DNA of 64,000 nucleotides, taken from NCBI GenBank assembly GCA_964523795.1, contig CAZGAO010000014.1:1-64000 (forward strand), in the 5' to 3' direction. Source of the DNA: SABY01 sp964523795. Its GTDB lineage: Bacteria > Bacteroidota > Bacteroidia > Bacteroidales > 4484-276. Under the pieces are notes generated by a model that ran no database searches, was not told the DNA's origin, and saw nothing but the letters and a program-made list of their open reading frames with translations. Every line of letters begins with the position of its first letter. Within the stretch, counting starts at the first letter, position 1. Below are positions 26,189 to 35,931 of this stretch, piece by piece. Both the position numbers and the translations under genes were made by a program.

Positions 26189-29100
26189 ATGAAAACAAAA
26201 AATCTATTTCTATTACTAATTATTGGAACATTCATTGTTAATTCCGCTGTGCAGGCCCAGCAAGATTATTATTGGGTTGGTGGTACGGGTGAATGGAATG
26301 CAAACCCTTCAACGAACTGGGTAGATATTAATGGTAATCCGTACCTAACTCCTCCTACAAAACTTGACAGTGTGATTTTTAATGAAAACTCATTTGACAA
26401 CCCAAATCAAAAGGTAATTTTGGAAGGTGTTTTTGGAGTACATTGTGAATGTAATGATATGGATTGGAGTGGAGTAACAAACAATCCTGAATTGATAGGC
26501 ATTCAATCACTATATATTTATGGTTCTTTGAAATTTGTACCAGAAATGACTGTCGATAATGCTCAGGCAACCTACTTTAAAGCCGCCGACAAAATTGTCA
26601 CAATTGAAACCGCTGGACATCCAATTCCATATGCAGTGTTTTTTGATTCTGAAGGTGATGATGGTTATTTGCATCTTGAGGATGCTTTAAATGTAGAGGG
26701 GCCGATTTCAATTAACAAAGGCCACTTAGTAACCAATAGCAATCCAATAACTTGTTATCGTTTTAATTCAAACCCTGTAAATACCGAAAACATCCGTTCA
26801 ATGGATTTGGGCTCATCACAAATTACAATTAGATTGGCTGATGTAACTGGCTTTAATTCAAATTATAGCTGCAATATCAACAATGAAAGTAACACGCTAA
26901 CCATTACTTCGAATGGAGGGTCGGAGTTTTTATTTTTGGACTCGAATGGTGAGCTCTCGTCGCTAAAAACCGATAAAGAAGATTCATTGACTGCCCTTAA
27001 TTTTCCTGATATTGTTTTCCAGGGTAATGGCAAAGTGATAGCTGAGGCAGATTCCTTTCGCGATGTGCTTTTTATGGCTGATGGCACACTCGAAGTTGAT
27101 GGATGCGATTTTAATGATGTAGAAATTTATAAGGAGGGTCGTGCTTATTCCAATGATTCGCAGTATCAGAATTTATTGTTTTCAACCCATCCAGGTGCTT
27201 GTGATTGTATCAACAATCCCGATTGTCGTCCAGTCGATGATGGAATGCTTGAAGGTGATAATAACCAGGTTTTCGAGTTGCTTGAGTATAACAGAAACGG
27301 TTACATTGTGGGAGCTACAAATAATATTGACACTTGTCGTTTTCTGGCAAATGGCAATGTATTAAGTGGGGGAAATGAATTCACACAAATCCACATGAAT
27401 AGACATTTTGTATCGGATGATTGTTTTGGTTCTCCCAATTTCCGGGATACCTTATCACTCGCAGAAAACCATACTCAGACTATTCGCGATTCCATTGTGT
27501 TGCTTTCTGGTCATTTTTGTGAGCATGCCGTCATCACCTCTACATCCGATATCGCCTCGGCCACCATAAAATCCAATGCTCCCTTTGATATTGATTATGT
27601 AAAATTGCAGGGGATTACAGCCGAAAACGTCAATGCACCTCCGCTCATTAAAAACAATGCCTTCCGGTCGGTAGATTCGGGCAATAATACCAATTGGATA
27701 ATTGATGCATATATTCCTCTTGGCACTGAAGTCCTTACTCCTGGCGTTGATATTATCTGTGTTTCGCCTTGCAGCTATTCTACCAATGGCCAGGTTATTA
27801 TCCCTGCCATCGGTGGTACAGAACCCTACACGTTTTATAAATTTGAAGCAGGTTGGCAATCAAATGGCAATGACAGCACTTTTACCGATTTATCCAAACA
27901 GCAATACTCATTTAGAATTGAAGATGGCTACGGGTGTATTTATGAATTTGATGTAGATGTTTGCGGCCCTGATCCAGTAATTATCGACAGTGTAATTGTA
28001 ATCCCGAGCCCATGCTTCAATCCTTCAGACAGTGGCCAAATCATCGTTTATGCACAAGGGGGCACCGGCGATTTGGAATATTCCCGCAACAACGGTACTT
28101 CGTACCAGGTTAATAATCCCCATTTCGTGGGCGTGGGTTTGGGACTCCATACTGTGATAGTGCGCGATGAGTTCGGTTGCATATCAGAACCCGTTGATGT
28201 TGTAATGACCCAAAATCCACAATTGTTGTTAATTGCTGATCCTGTTGAAGTTCCATGCCATGGCGACAGTTCAGGGATAATCAATGTGAGCGTTTGGGGA
28301 GGTAGCCCACCCTATTATCTACAAATTATTAATAACGGCACACTTGAGACCATTTATGATACCATTCCCATACCATATGTATTCCCGGATTTAATTACCT
28401 ACACAGTAAAAGGAGGAAATTACACTGTTCAGATTTTGGACAACCTAGGTTGTCTGATTTCAACTAACACTGTAGTTCCTGATGTAAATCCTCCCATCGA
28501 ATACACGGACATTGTAACTGCTGTACCAGGCTTTCCAACTACTTATTGCATTGCAATTGTTCCTTCTGGAGGAGCCGGAACACCCTATACATATTTGTGG
28601 GATAATACTGGAGAAACTACTGCCTCTGTTTGTGATCTGTTGCCTGGCGAACATTGTCTTACAATTTTCGACTCCCTGGGATGCGAGTTGGAAACCTGCA
28701 TCACAATTGATGCACTCACTGTTAATCTAACCTACGATACAGTATGTTCTGGTCAAACTGACACCCTCTGTGCAAATGCCGAGGGAGGGTTTCCGCCTTA
28801 TCAGTATTTGTGGAGTCCTAACGGAGAAACTACTCCATGCATCGATAACGTTTCTCCAGGAGCATACTCGGTTTGTGTTAGTGACGGAATTGGCACAGAA
28901 GTTTGCGAAACCATTGAGGTAGTTAACTACCCCGAAATCACTGCCACCTTCATTATTGATTCGGTTACATGCTATGGTTTCAGCGATGGGGCAATAACAA
29001 TCATCCCTTCAGGAGGAACACCATTTTCAGATGGCAGTTACGAATATCTTTGGTTGTATAACAATTCCACAAATAGCACAATTTCAGGATTACCAATTGG

Positions 29101-32100
29101 TATCTATGAAGTAATCGTTACGGATTCGGTAGAATGTCAACATTCCTTTGAGATTGAGGTATTCCAGCACGATTCGTTGGAAATAACTTTTACCACAGGA
29201 AATGCGAATTGTGACCATCCTGATTCCTCTTGGGTGAAGGCTACCGTTACCGGTGGTTTGCAACCTTATACTTACCAGTGGCAGCCGCCAGGTGTAAATG
29301 GTCAGGGCACCGATTCCATTTGGGGAGTGCCGGTTGGGGCTTATACCCTCACCGTGACGGATATTCTGGGTTGTGATGTTACAGACTCGGTTACAATCCA
29401 GGAGTTTGAAATTACTGTAACCTACGACAGCGTGGCTTGCTTTGGCGACAGCACAGCATGGGCAGCAGTAACAGCTACAGGGGGCAACCCGCCGTATGAA
29501 TATTTGTGGACTTCCCCTAACTGGGGCAGCAATTCTACCGGGACTTCCATTACAGAGCTTTGGGCCGGCGATTATACCATTTCGGTAACAGATTCCAATG
29601 GTTGTGTTGTTGAGGAAACCATTACTATCTACCAGCCTGAAAACCCCTTATCCTTCCAGGAATTTACCGTAGATAACTCCGGCAATTTGTGCTTTGGAGA
29701 TTGCAATGACACTGCCTGGGCTGTTCCCACAGGAGGAACACCACCATATATCTACGAATGGTTTGATGGAACAACAAATGATACAATTGAAGGTTTGTGT
29801 GCCGGAACATACTGGTTAATCGTTAGGGATTCTGAAGAATGTACAACAGACACTGTTTTCTTTGATATTACAGCGCCTGAAGAGCTTATCCTGCAAAGCT
29901 ACACAGTGACCAATATTGATTGTTTTTCGTATGGCGACATTGGACAAATCTCTTTTGATACTGTTACCGGAGGTACCGGAAATTATAAATATTCCATAGA
30001 GGGTGGGATTCCTGGTAGTTTTCAGTCTGACAATATTTTCGAGGATCTCGCACCCGGAGATTATACGCTGGTTGTGGAGGATGAAAACGATTGTAAATCA
30101 GTACCCATAACTGATTCAATTACCCGCCCTCCTGCACTATCTATTCTTTTTGACTCTGTAGTTTTCCCACCTGGTAATGGCATTCCTGATGGTGAAATTA
30201 CAGCGACAGGAGTTGGCGAAACACCTCCATATACCCATAATTGGTATCTTTCGCCGGATATACCCTATTTGTTAGGTCAACCCAATCCATCCACTATCTC
30301 CGACCTTTATGCCGGAGTTTACATCGATTGCATTGTGGATACCAATGGATGCGTATCTTGTGATACGGTGGTACTGACCCAACCCGATTCATTGATCATT
30401 ACTCTAGATTCAATAAAACATGTTAGTTGTTTTGGCGGGCAAGATGGCTATATTCAAATTGCCATTACGGGCGGCACAGAACCATATACAATACTTTGGT
30501 CAAATGAGAGTACTGGATATGAAATCGAAAACCAGTCCGCAGGTTTTTATTCGGTTGTTGTTACTGATAACAATCAGATTGTTGCTACAGATACCTTCGA
30601 AATTATCCAACCTGATCCCATTACTGTTAGCTTTGAATCCGGCATAGCATGTTTTGGCGATACAAACGGATGGATAATAGCCACTCCTTCAGGCGGAACT
30701 CCTGAATACACACATTCATGGAGTAATGGTATGCCGGGCAGTTACATTGAGGGGCTGGCTCCCGGTTGGTATGTGGATACGCTTACGGATGGGAATGACT
30801 GCCAAGTTTACGACAGCGTTTTCATCTCCGAAAATCCGGAGATATTCGTTACTGTTACTCCCGACACTTCGGTTTGTAAGGGCGCTTCGCTCCAACTAGT
30901 TACTGAGGTATCTGGTGGGGCATCGGATTATTCCTATTCCTGGACTCCCATAGAGGGATTGAGTGACCCTACAATTGCAGAACCCATTGCTTCTCCCCAG
31001 ATTCCTACTACTTATACACTGGAAGTTATCGACCTTAATGACTGCAAATCCTACGAAAGCGTTTGGATTGATCTCGACTCCATCCCAATTGCCGAGTTCA
31101 CCTTCAATAGCCTTTGTACTGGAAATTTCGTATATTTTGATAATATTTCCGAAGGAAACGGATCGCAGATTGATCAATGGCTGTGGGATTTTGGTGATAG
31201 CCTAACTTTCAACGGAGAAGATCCGCCAGCACATAATTATGGTGAGCTGGGGTGGTATGAAGTTTCGCTCACAGTTACAAGTTCCAAAGGTTGCTCCAAT
31301 GTATTTACGGACAGTGTTCTTGTTGCTCCCTTGCCTATGGCATATTTCACCTTCGACACGGTCTGCTTTGGAAATCCTACACACTTCACAGCAAGTTCCT
31401 TAATTCCGGAAACGGAGGTCAGCCACTGGCTCTGGTACATGAATGATGGCAGCCCTGACCCCATCCGGGTAGAGGCTCCTATTAACACGCTTGATTATAC
31501 CTTTTCAAATCCCGGAATCCAAAACGTTACCCTGAAAATAGTGGATGTAAATCTCTGCTCCGACACAGTGTTTAGAAGGGACGTTTTTGTTGACTCCCTG
31601 CCAAGGCCACAATTTCGCTCTGAATATTTTTGCATGGGCGACTCAACCAATTTCTATGATGAATCTGCCAGCGGAGGATCCACAATAACTAACTGGCATT
31701 GGGATTTTGGTGATGGAGATGTTTCCGCGCTTCAGCATCCAAGGCACCCTTATTCCACACCTGGAATTTACAATGTAAGCTTAATAATAACCAATAGCAA
31801 TGGTTGCGAAGATACCCTTGTAGAGTCGATTGAAATACTACCTGCACCCATAGCAGATTTTACTGCTGATCCGGTGTGCTTTGGGAATGACACTTATTTT
31901 ATTGATGAGTCAATTGCACCAGGGAGCACAATTGACTCATTGGTATGGTCTTTTGGCGATGGAACCTTTTCAACACAACAAAATCCGGTTCATTCGTATA
32001 GCGAGGACGGAGACTATTGGGTAACTTTAGAGATTGAAACCATAGATGGTTGCATTGCAGACACCTCGAAATTTGTTTCTGTTTATCCTTTACCGAATGT

Positions 32101-32890
32101 CTATACAGTGCTGGGAGGTGATACTATTTGTGAAGGTGATAGTGTTGAGATCAAACTTGCTTTTTCTGATACAACAGTAAACTACAAATTACTGAAAAAT
32201 GGAGTGAGTTTAAATCCGGTACTAGAAGGAATTCAGGATCCGCTGAGTTTTGGATGGTTTGATCAAGCAGGGACATATACAATTGAGGCTGAAAATGGCT
32301 GTCCGCAAAATATGACAGGTAGTGTAGAAATTGATTTTTTTCCTGCTTTTGAAGTTGATTTAGGGGATGACTTTTCCATCTGCTATACGCAGAGCCCCCA
32401 GTTGAATGCCATTCCCGATTTAGGTAATTCAGCTGATTACACATATACTTGGGGTAGTGAGCGTGGTCCCTACTATTATATACCGCCGGACTCTATTGTA
32501 ACGGTTAACTCGCCAGGTAGAGCGGATACGCTGATTGACTTTTGGGTTACAGTTAAGGAGATAATTACGGGTTGCGATGTTGAGGATACCATAACTGTTC
32601 ATTTTGTAATTTGTGGATCAATTGCAGAATTCGACAGCAAAACCATCATCAATATATTTCCCAATCCTGCCACCGACAAGGTTAATATTTCCGTTGACGG
32701 ATTCAGCGAAGACCTTGATATTTTGCTCTATTCGATGCAATCAGCTTTGCTTAAAAAGGAAGAGATTGTATTTTCCGGGCAGCCACAGAAACTGGTATCG
32801 TTAGATATTTCAAATTTGCCAAAGGGTGTCCTTATCCTTCAGGTATCAGGAGATCATACCCAGAGGCTTTTTAAAATTGTTCATCATTAA
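26189..32890 (+). CDS. Giant SprB-like adhesin with SprB and PKD repeats, T9SS type A sorting domain
   Basis: The product is about 2233 aa from ATG 26189 (MKTKNLFLLLIIGTFIV), cleaved near AVQAQ; the in-frame TTG at 26129 is rejected. After an N-terminal region of about 500 residues there are some 13 SprB-type repeats of 75-90 residues (about 525-1630), each with C-x-G-x-x-D/S-G ... GGTPPYxYxW ... L-x-x-G-x-Y-x-V-x-V-x-D-x-x-G-C. Four PKD domains follow (about 1634-1970, e.g. WDFGDGDVSALQHPRHPYS). The C-terminus (from about 2153, IFPNPATDKVNISV to LFKIVHH) is a T9SS type A sorting domain. SprB is the mobile surface adhesin of gliding Flavobacterium. A PorP/SprF gene lies two genes downstream, as in sprB-sprF loci. 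Confidence 0.9.
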   Translation: MKTKNLFLLLIIGTFIVNSAVQAQQDYYWVGGTGEWNANPSTNWVDINGNPYLTPPTKLDSVIFNENSFDNPNQKVILEGVFGVHCECNDMDWSGVTNNPELIGIQSLYIYGSLKFVPEMTVDNAQATYFKAADKIVTIETAGHPIPYAVFFDSEGDDGYLHLEDALNVEGPISINKGHLVTNSNPITCYRFNSNPVNTENIRSMDLGSSQITIRLADVTGFNSNYSCNINNESNTLTITSNGGSEFLFLDSNGELSSLKTDKEDSLTALNFPDIVFQGNGKVIAEADSFRDVLFMADGTLEVDGCDFNDVEIYKEGRAYSNDSQYQNLLFSTHPGACDCINNPDCRPVDDGMLEGDNNQVFELLEYNRNGYIVGATNNIDTCRFLANGNVLSGGNEFTQIHMNRHFVSDDCFGSPNFRDTLSLAENHTQTIRDSIVLLSGHFCEHAVITSTSDIASATIKSNAPFDIDYVKLQGITAENVNAPPLIKNNAFRSVDSGNNTNWIIDAYIPLGTEVLTPGVDIICVSPCSYSTNGQVIIPAIGGTEPYTFYKFEAGWQSNGNDSTFTDLSKQQYSFRIEDGYGCIYEFDVDVCGPDPVIIDSVIVIPSPCFNPSDSGQIIVYAQGGTGDLEYSRNNGTSYQVNNPHFVGVGLGLHTVIVRDEFGCISEPVDVVMTQNPQLLLIADPVEVPCHGDSSGIINVSVWGGSPPYYLQIINNGTLETIYDTIPIPYVFPDLITYTVKGGNYTVQILDNLGCLISTNTVVPDVNPPIEYTDIVTAVPGFPTTYCIAIVPSGGAGTPYTYLWDNTGETTASVCDLLPGEHCLTIFDSLGCELETCITIDALTVNLTYDTVCSGQTDTLCANAEGGFPPYQYLWSPNGETTPCIDNVSPGAYSVCVSDGIGTEVCETIEVVNYPEITATFIIDSVTCYGFSDGAITIIPSGGTPFSDGSYEYLWLYNNSTNSTISGLPIGIYEVIVTDSVECQHSFEIEVFQHDSLEITFTTGNANCDHPDSSWVKATVTGGLQPYTYQWQPPGVNGQGTDSIWGVPVGAYTLTVTDILGCDVTDSVTIQEFEITVTYDSVACFGDSTAWAAVTATGGNPPYEYLWTSPNWGSNSTGTSITELWAGDYTISVTDSNGCVVEETITIYQPENPLSFQEFTVDNSGNLCFGDCNDTAWAVPTGGTPPYIYEWFDGTTNDTIEGLCAGTYWLIVRDSEECTTDTVFFDITAPEELILQSYTVTNIDCFSYGDIGQISFDTVTGGTGNYKYSIEGGIPGSFQSDNIFEDLAPGDYTLVVEDENDCKSVPITDSITRPPALSILFDSVVFPPGNGIPDGEITATGVGETPPYTHNWYLSPDIPYLLGQPNPSTISDLYAGVYIDCIVDTNGCVSCDTVVLTQPDSLIITLDSIKHVSCFGGQDGYIQIAITGGTEPYTILWSNESTGYEIENQSAGFYSVVVTDNNQIVATDTFEIIQPDPITVSFESGIACFGDTNGWIIATPSGGTPEYTHSWSNGMPGSYIEGLAPGWYVDTLTDGNDCQVYDSVFISENPEIFVTVTPDTSVCKGASLQLVTEVSGGASDYSYSWTPIEGLSDPTIAEPIASPQIPTTYTLEVIDLNDCKSYESVWIDLDSIPIAEFTFNSLCTGNFVYFDNISEGNGSQIDQWLWDFGDSLTFNGEDPPAHNYGELGWYEVSLTVTSSKGCSNVFTDSVLVAPLPMAYFTFDTVCFGNPTHFTASSLIPETEVSHWLWYMNDGSPDPIRVEAPINTLDYTFSNPGIQNVTLKIVDVNLCSDTVFRRDVFVDSLPRPQFRSEYFCMGDSTNFYDESASGGSTITNWHWDFGDGDVSALQHPRHPYSTPGIYNVSLIITNSNGCEDTLVESIEILPAPIADFTADPVCFGNDTYFIDESIAPGSTIDSLVWSFGDGTFSTQQNPVHSYSEDGDYWVTLEIETIDGCIADTSKFVSVYPLPNVYTVLGGDTICEGDSVEIKLAFSDTTVNYKLLKNGVSLNPVLEGIQDPLSFGWFDQAGTYTIEAENGCPQNMTGSVEIDFFPAFEVDLGDDFSICYTQSPQLNAIPDLGNSADYTYTWGSERGPYYYIPPDSIVTVNSPGRADTLIDFWVTVKEIITGCDVEDTITVHFVICGSIAEFDSKTIINIFPNPATDKVNISVDGFSEDLDILLYSMQSALLKKEEIVFSGQPQKLVSLDISNLPKGVLILQVSGDHTQRLFKIVHH

Positions 32891-32894
32891 TGAT

Positions 32895-34799
32895 ATGAAA
32901 CGACACATTAAAATAGCTTTACTTGCTGTTTTTTGCTTTGGTTTGACCGTACATCTCTCCGCGCAAAAAGAGGGAAATATTTGGTATTTTGGAGAATATG
33001 CCGGAATCAACTTTAATGTTGATCCTGTGCAGGCAGAAACCTCCAACAAAGTGATGGATCAGCTCGAGGGCTGTGCAACGATTTCTGATCCACACGGGCG
33101 GTTGTTGTTTTTTACGGATGGGAATATTGTTTGGAACCGTGAATTTAAAGTGATGCAAAATGGTACTGGTTTATTGGGACATAACTCCTCAACACAGTCA
33201 GCCATAATAGTTCCTGAACCCGGAAATACTTGTCAATATTATCTTTTTACTGTTGACGCGGAAAACGGTAGTAATGGCCTGAGATATTCCATTGTTAATA
33301 TGACCCTCGACGGGGGCCTTGGTGGCATAAGAGGGGATACGAAAAACATCTCACTTTACCCAATTCCCCCAGATAATACAAAAGTTACCGAAAAGCTTTC
33401 GGCAGTTATTGGTAATAACAACAACTACTGGATTATGGCACATGAAGCCAGTACAAACATCTACCTTTGTTACGAAATCACAAGCACTGGAATAAGTGAC
33501 CCAGTAAAATCCCAAGGGCCAATCAGCCACGCTAACGAATTATTGGGATATCTTAAGTTTTCGCCGGATGGCATGCGTGTAGCCTGTGCTGTAATGGGTT
33601 TAAATCTGATAGAAATATGTCATTTTGATCCAGCTACCGGAAAAATTATAAACACAGTTGGACCCAGTTTTGCTATCAATAACATCCCAAAGCCTTACGG
33701 TATAGAGTTTTCGCCCAATAGTAACCTGCTCTATGTTTCATGGAATGAAGACGGGAAAGATTTTGTTAGTCAGTTCGACCTGACCGCTGGAGGCGGCACA
33801 CCAATTCCGGTTGAAGCTTCAAAAAAAAATGTTGGGTCCAGTACTCAATTTTTATACGGTGCAGTTCAGCTTGCTCCCGATGGGAAGATTTATGTTGCGA
33901 AATCTAAAAAGAATACATACTTACCTGATCCTATTGATCTTGATATGATCAATACACCAGATTCCATTTCCAATTGCAACTTTACATACTTTGCTTTCGA
34001 TTTAAAGGATAGGAAATCCAAAGATGGATTACCCAATTTCGTTCAATCCTTTTTCAGGCAAAGGTGGTTTACTTATGAAGGAATATGTTTTGGCGATGAA
34101 ACACAATTCGAAATTACAGATATTACCAATATCCAGAGCGTGGAATGGTGGTTTGGTGATCCTCCAGGTGGGGGGTCTAATTCAACCGCCTTCAGACCTA
34201 CTCACCAATTTTCAAAAGATGGGGTTTTTGAAGTGCAACTGAGAGTTCATTACGTTGGCGGAGGTTCCGAAGATTTTTTTCAGCCAGTTACAATTTATCC
34301 CCGGCCCGAAGTTGATCTGGGACCCGACTATGATACTTGTCACCCAAGTGTGCTCGATGCCGACAATGGTGGCAGTTTGTGTCCCTGGACTTACGAATGG
34401 TCAACAGGTGAAACCACCCAAGCCATAACAGTTGAACCAAGAAATTATGATCAAGTCTTCTGGGTAAGAACCGACAATCAGATTTGCCAGGATTCTGACA
34501 CCATCATAATTAGGGCCTGCGAGCCTTGCGATGTATTTGTACCAACTGCTTTTTCACCCAATGGTGATGGAAGAAATGAAACAATTCACATACTTGGCTC
34601 CGACTTTAATTCGATCGAACTGAAAATATACAACAGTACAGGGCTTGAGGTGTTTAGTTCTACAGATAAGGATGAAGCCTGGGATGGCACATTCAATGGT
34701 CATAAACTCGATATCGGGGTGTACGTTTATACGCTTGTAGCTACTTGCATCGAAGGATCCGTTGTTAGGAAACAGGGTAACATTACCCTGCTAAGATAA
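32895..34799 (+). CDS. T9SS type B (CHU_C) sorted surface protein with PKD domain
   Basis: The product is 634 aa from ATG 32895 (MKRHIKIALLAVFCFGLTVHLSAQ, signal peptide); a GTG start at 32826 would overlap the adhesin gene and is rejected. Residues 25-400 resemble a WD40-like propeller (NIWYFGEYAGINFN, GRLLFFTDGNIVWNREF, LKFSPDGMRVACAV, YGIEFSPNSNLLYVSW). A PKD-like domain follows (VEWWFGDPPGGGSNS), then the gliding-motility-associated C-terminal domain (FVPTAFSPNGDGRNETI, IYNSTGLEVFSS, WDGTFNGHKLDIGVYVYTL). CHU_C/type B cargo is exported by T9SS with a dedicated PorP/SprF partner, which is encoded 9 nt downstream. It begins 4 nt after the adhesin stop. Confidence 0.9.
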   Translation: MKRHIKIALLAVFCFGLTVHLSAQKEGNIWYFGEYAGINFNVDPVQAETSNKVMDQLEGCATISDPHGRLLFFTDGNIVWNREFKVMQNGTGLLGHNSSTQSAIIVPEPGNTCQYYLFTVDAENGSNGLRYSIVNMTLDGGLGGIRGDTKNISLYPIPPDNTKVTEKLSAVIGNNNNYWIMAHEASTNIYLCYEITSTGISDPVKSQGPISHANELLGYLKFSPDGMRVACAVMGLNLIEICHFDPATGKIINTVGPSFAINNIPKPYGIEFSPNSNLLYVSWNEDGKDFVSQFDLTAGGGTPIPVEASKKNVGSSTQFLYGAVQLAPDGKIYVAKSKKNTYLPDPIDLDMINTPDSISNCNFTYFAFDLKDRKSKDGLPNFVQSFFRQRWFTYEGICFGDETQFEITDITNIQSVEWWFGDPPGGGSNSTAFRPTHQFSKDGVFEVQLRVHYVGGGSEDFFQPVTIYPRPEVDLGPDYDTCHPSVLDADNGGSLCPWTYEWSTGETTQAITVEPRNYDQVFWVRTDNQICQDSDTIIIRACEPCDVFVPTAFSPNGDGRNETIHILGSDFNSIELKIYNSTGLEVFSSTDKDEAWDGTFNGHKLDIGVYVYTLVATCIEGSVVRKQGNITLLR

Positions 34800-34808
34800 T
34801 CTTGTAAT

Positions 34809-35858
34809 ATGGATGTAATGCGAAAACTTGGGTCTATCATTTTTTGCGTAGGTTTTTGCATGGGAGCCTTTGCACAGGATCCCTATTTTTCGCAATACAC
34901 TTCCAGCCCTATGCTCATCAATCCATGTTTTGCAGGATATAGATATGGAAATTGCGATATCAGGTTAACCTCCAATTATCGTAATCAATGGGCAACAATA
35001 ACCACCCCGTATGTTACACAGATGGTTTCGGTAGATGTCAGGATTGGACAAGATGAAAATAATGATGAAAGGAACTGGTTTGGTTTAGGTGGATATGTGT
35101 ATAACCAAACAGCAGGCGATGGTAACCTACAAAACTTTAAAGCCAGTTTTCTTCCTGTTTATAACCTTGGGCTAAACAAAGAGAATACAACGTTTTTAAG
35201 TGGAGGAATTAATATTGGATTTGTAAATCGCAGTGTAGATTTTAACAAACTGGTTTTTGAAGACCAATGGAATGGTAGTGGTTTTTCCGGGTCGCCATCA
35301 ACTGATCCGTTAAGCACCGAATCCTTTTTCTATCTTGACATGAGTGCCGGTATGATTTTTACTTTTAAGATTAAGGACGAACTAAGGTGTCATATCGGCA
35401 CTAGCATGGATCATATCAATATGCCCAAAGAAACCTTTTATGACTTCGGCAACAACAGAAAAGAGCAGGTAATGAATTTTCATGCCGGTGTTTTTGGGGA
35501 AGTGGAGAGGAATCTGTTTTTAAATTTAGAAACTTGGTATCATAGCCAGGTGGGTTCACCGGAATATAACGAAATCATTTTTGGAGCAGACCTGAGCTAT
35601 GCCCTTAATGATGATAATGTAAGTCTTTACAGTGGATTATGGTATCGCTGGAATAGGGTCATTATCCCAGTGGTTGGGCTTGACGTTTCGGGCTGGCGCA
35701 TGCTTTTTAGTTACGATGCTTCTGTATCCGGGCTGCAACCTGCAGGGTCATTTGAAATATCATTATCAAAAACATTCAATTGTAAACCTTGTGTTTTTTG
35801 TGATCCGTACAACGATGTTCGCAAATATCAAAAAAAGCCGAAACGCCGAAAACGTTGA
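34809..35858 (+). CDS. PorP/SprF family type IX secretion outer-membrane protein
   Basis: The 349-aa product has a signal peptide (MRKLGSIIFCVGFCMGAFAQ; ATG 34818 is an alternative start). The mature N-terminus DPYFSQYTSSPMLINPCFAGY followed by RLTSNYRNQWATI is the hallmark of the PorP/SprF family. These are outer-membrane barrels that are needed for secretion and attachment of a partner adhesin, typically one with a type B/CHU_C domain or SprB. The tail carries CKPCVFCDPYNDVRKYQKKPKRRKR, a basic Cys-containing end. Placed last in the three-gene adhesin operon, it most likely serves the two preceding proteins. The core T9SS genes (gldKLMN, sov/sprA) are not in this window. Confidence 0.93.
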   Translation: MDVMRKLGSIIFCVGFCMGAFAQDPYFSQYTSSPMLINPCFAGYRYGNCDIRLTSNYRNQWATITTPYVTQMVSVDVRIGQDENNDERNWFGLGGYVYNQTAGDGNLQNFKASFLPVYNLGLNKENTTFLSGGINIGFVNRSVDFNKLVFEDQWNGSGFSGSPSTDPLSTESFFYLDMSAGMIFTFKIKDELRCHIGTSMDHINMPKETFYDFGNNRKEQVMNFHAGVFGEVERNLFLNLETWYHSQVGSPEYNEIIFGADLSYALNDDNVSLYSGLWYRWNRVIIPVVGLDVSGWRMLFSYDASVSGLQPAGSFEISLSKTFNCKPCVFCDPYNDVRKYQKKPKRRKR

Positions 35859-35931
35859 TGCGTAAATGCAATCTGTATAATATTCATATTAACACAAAAA
35901 AAAACTATAAAAAAATTAAAACATCTATATT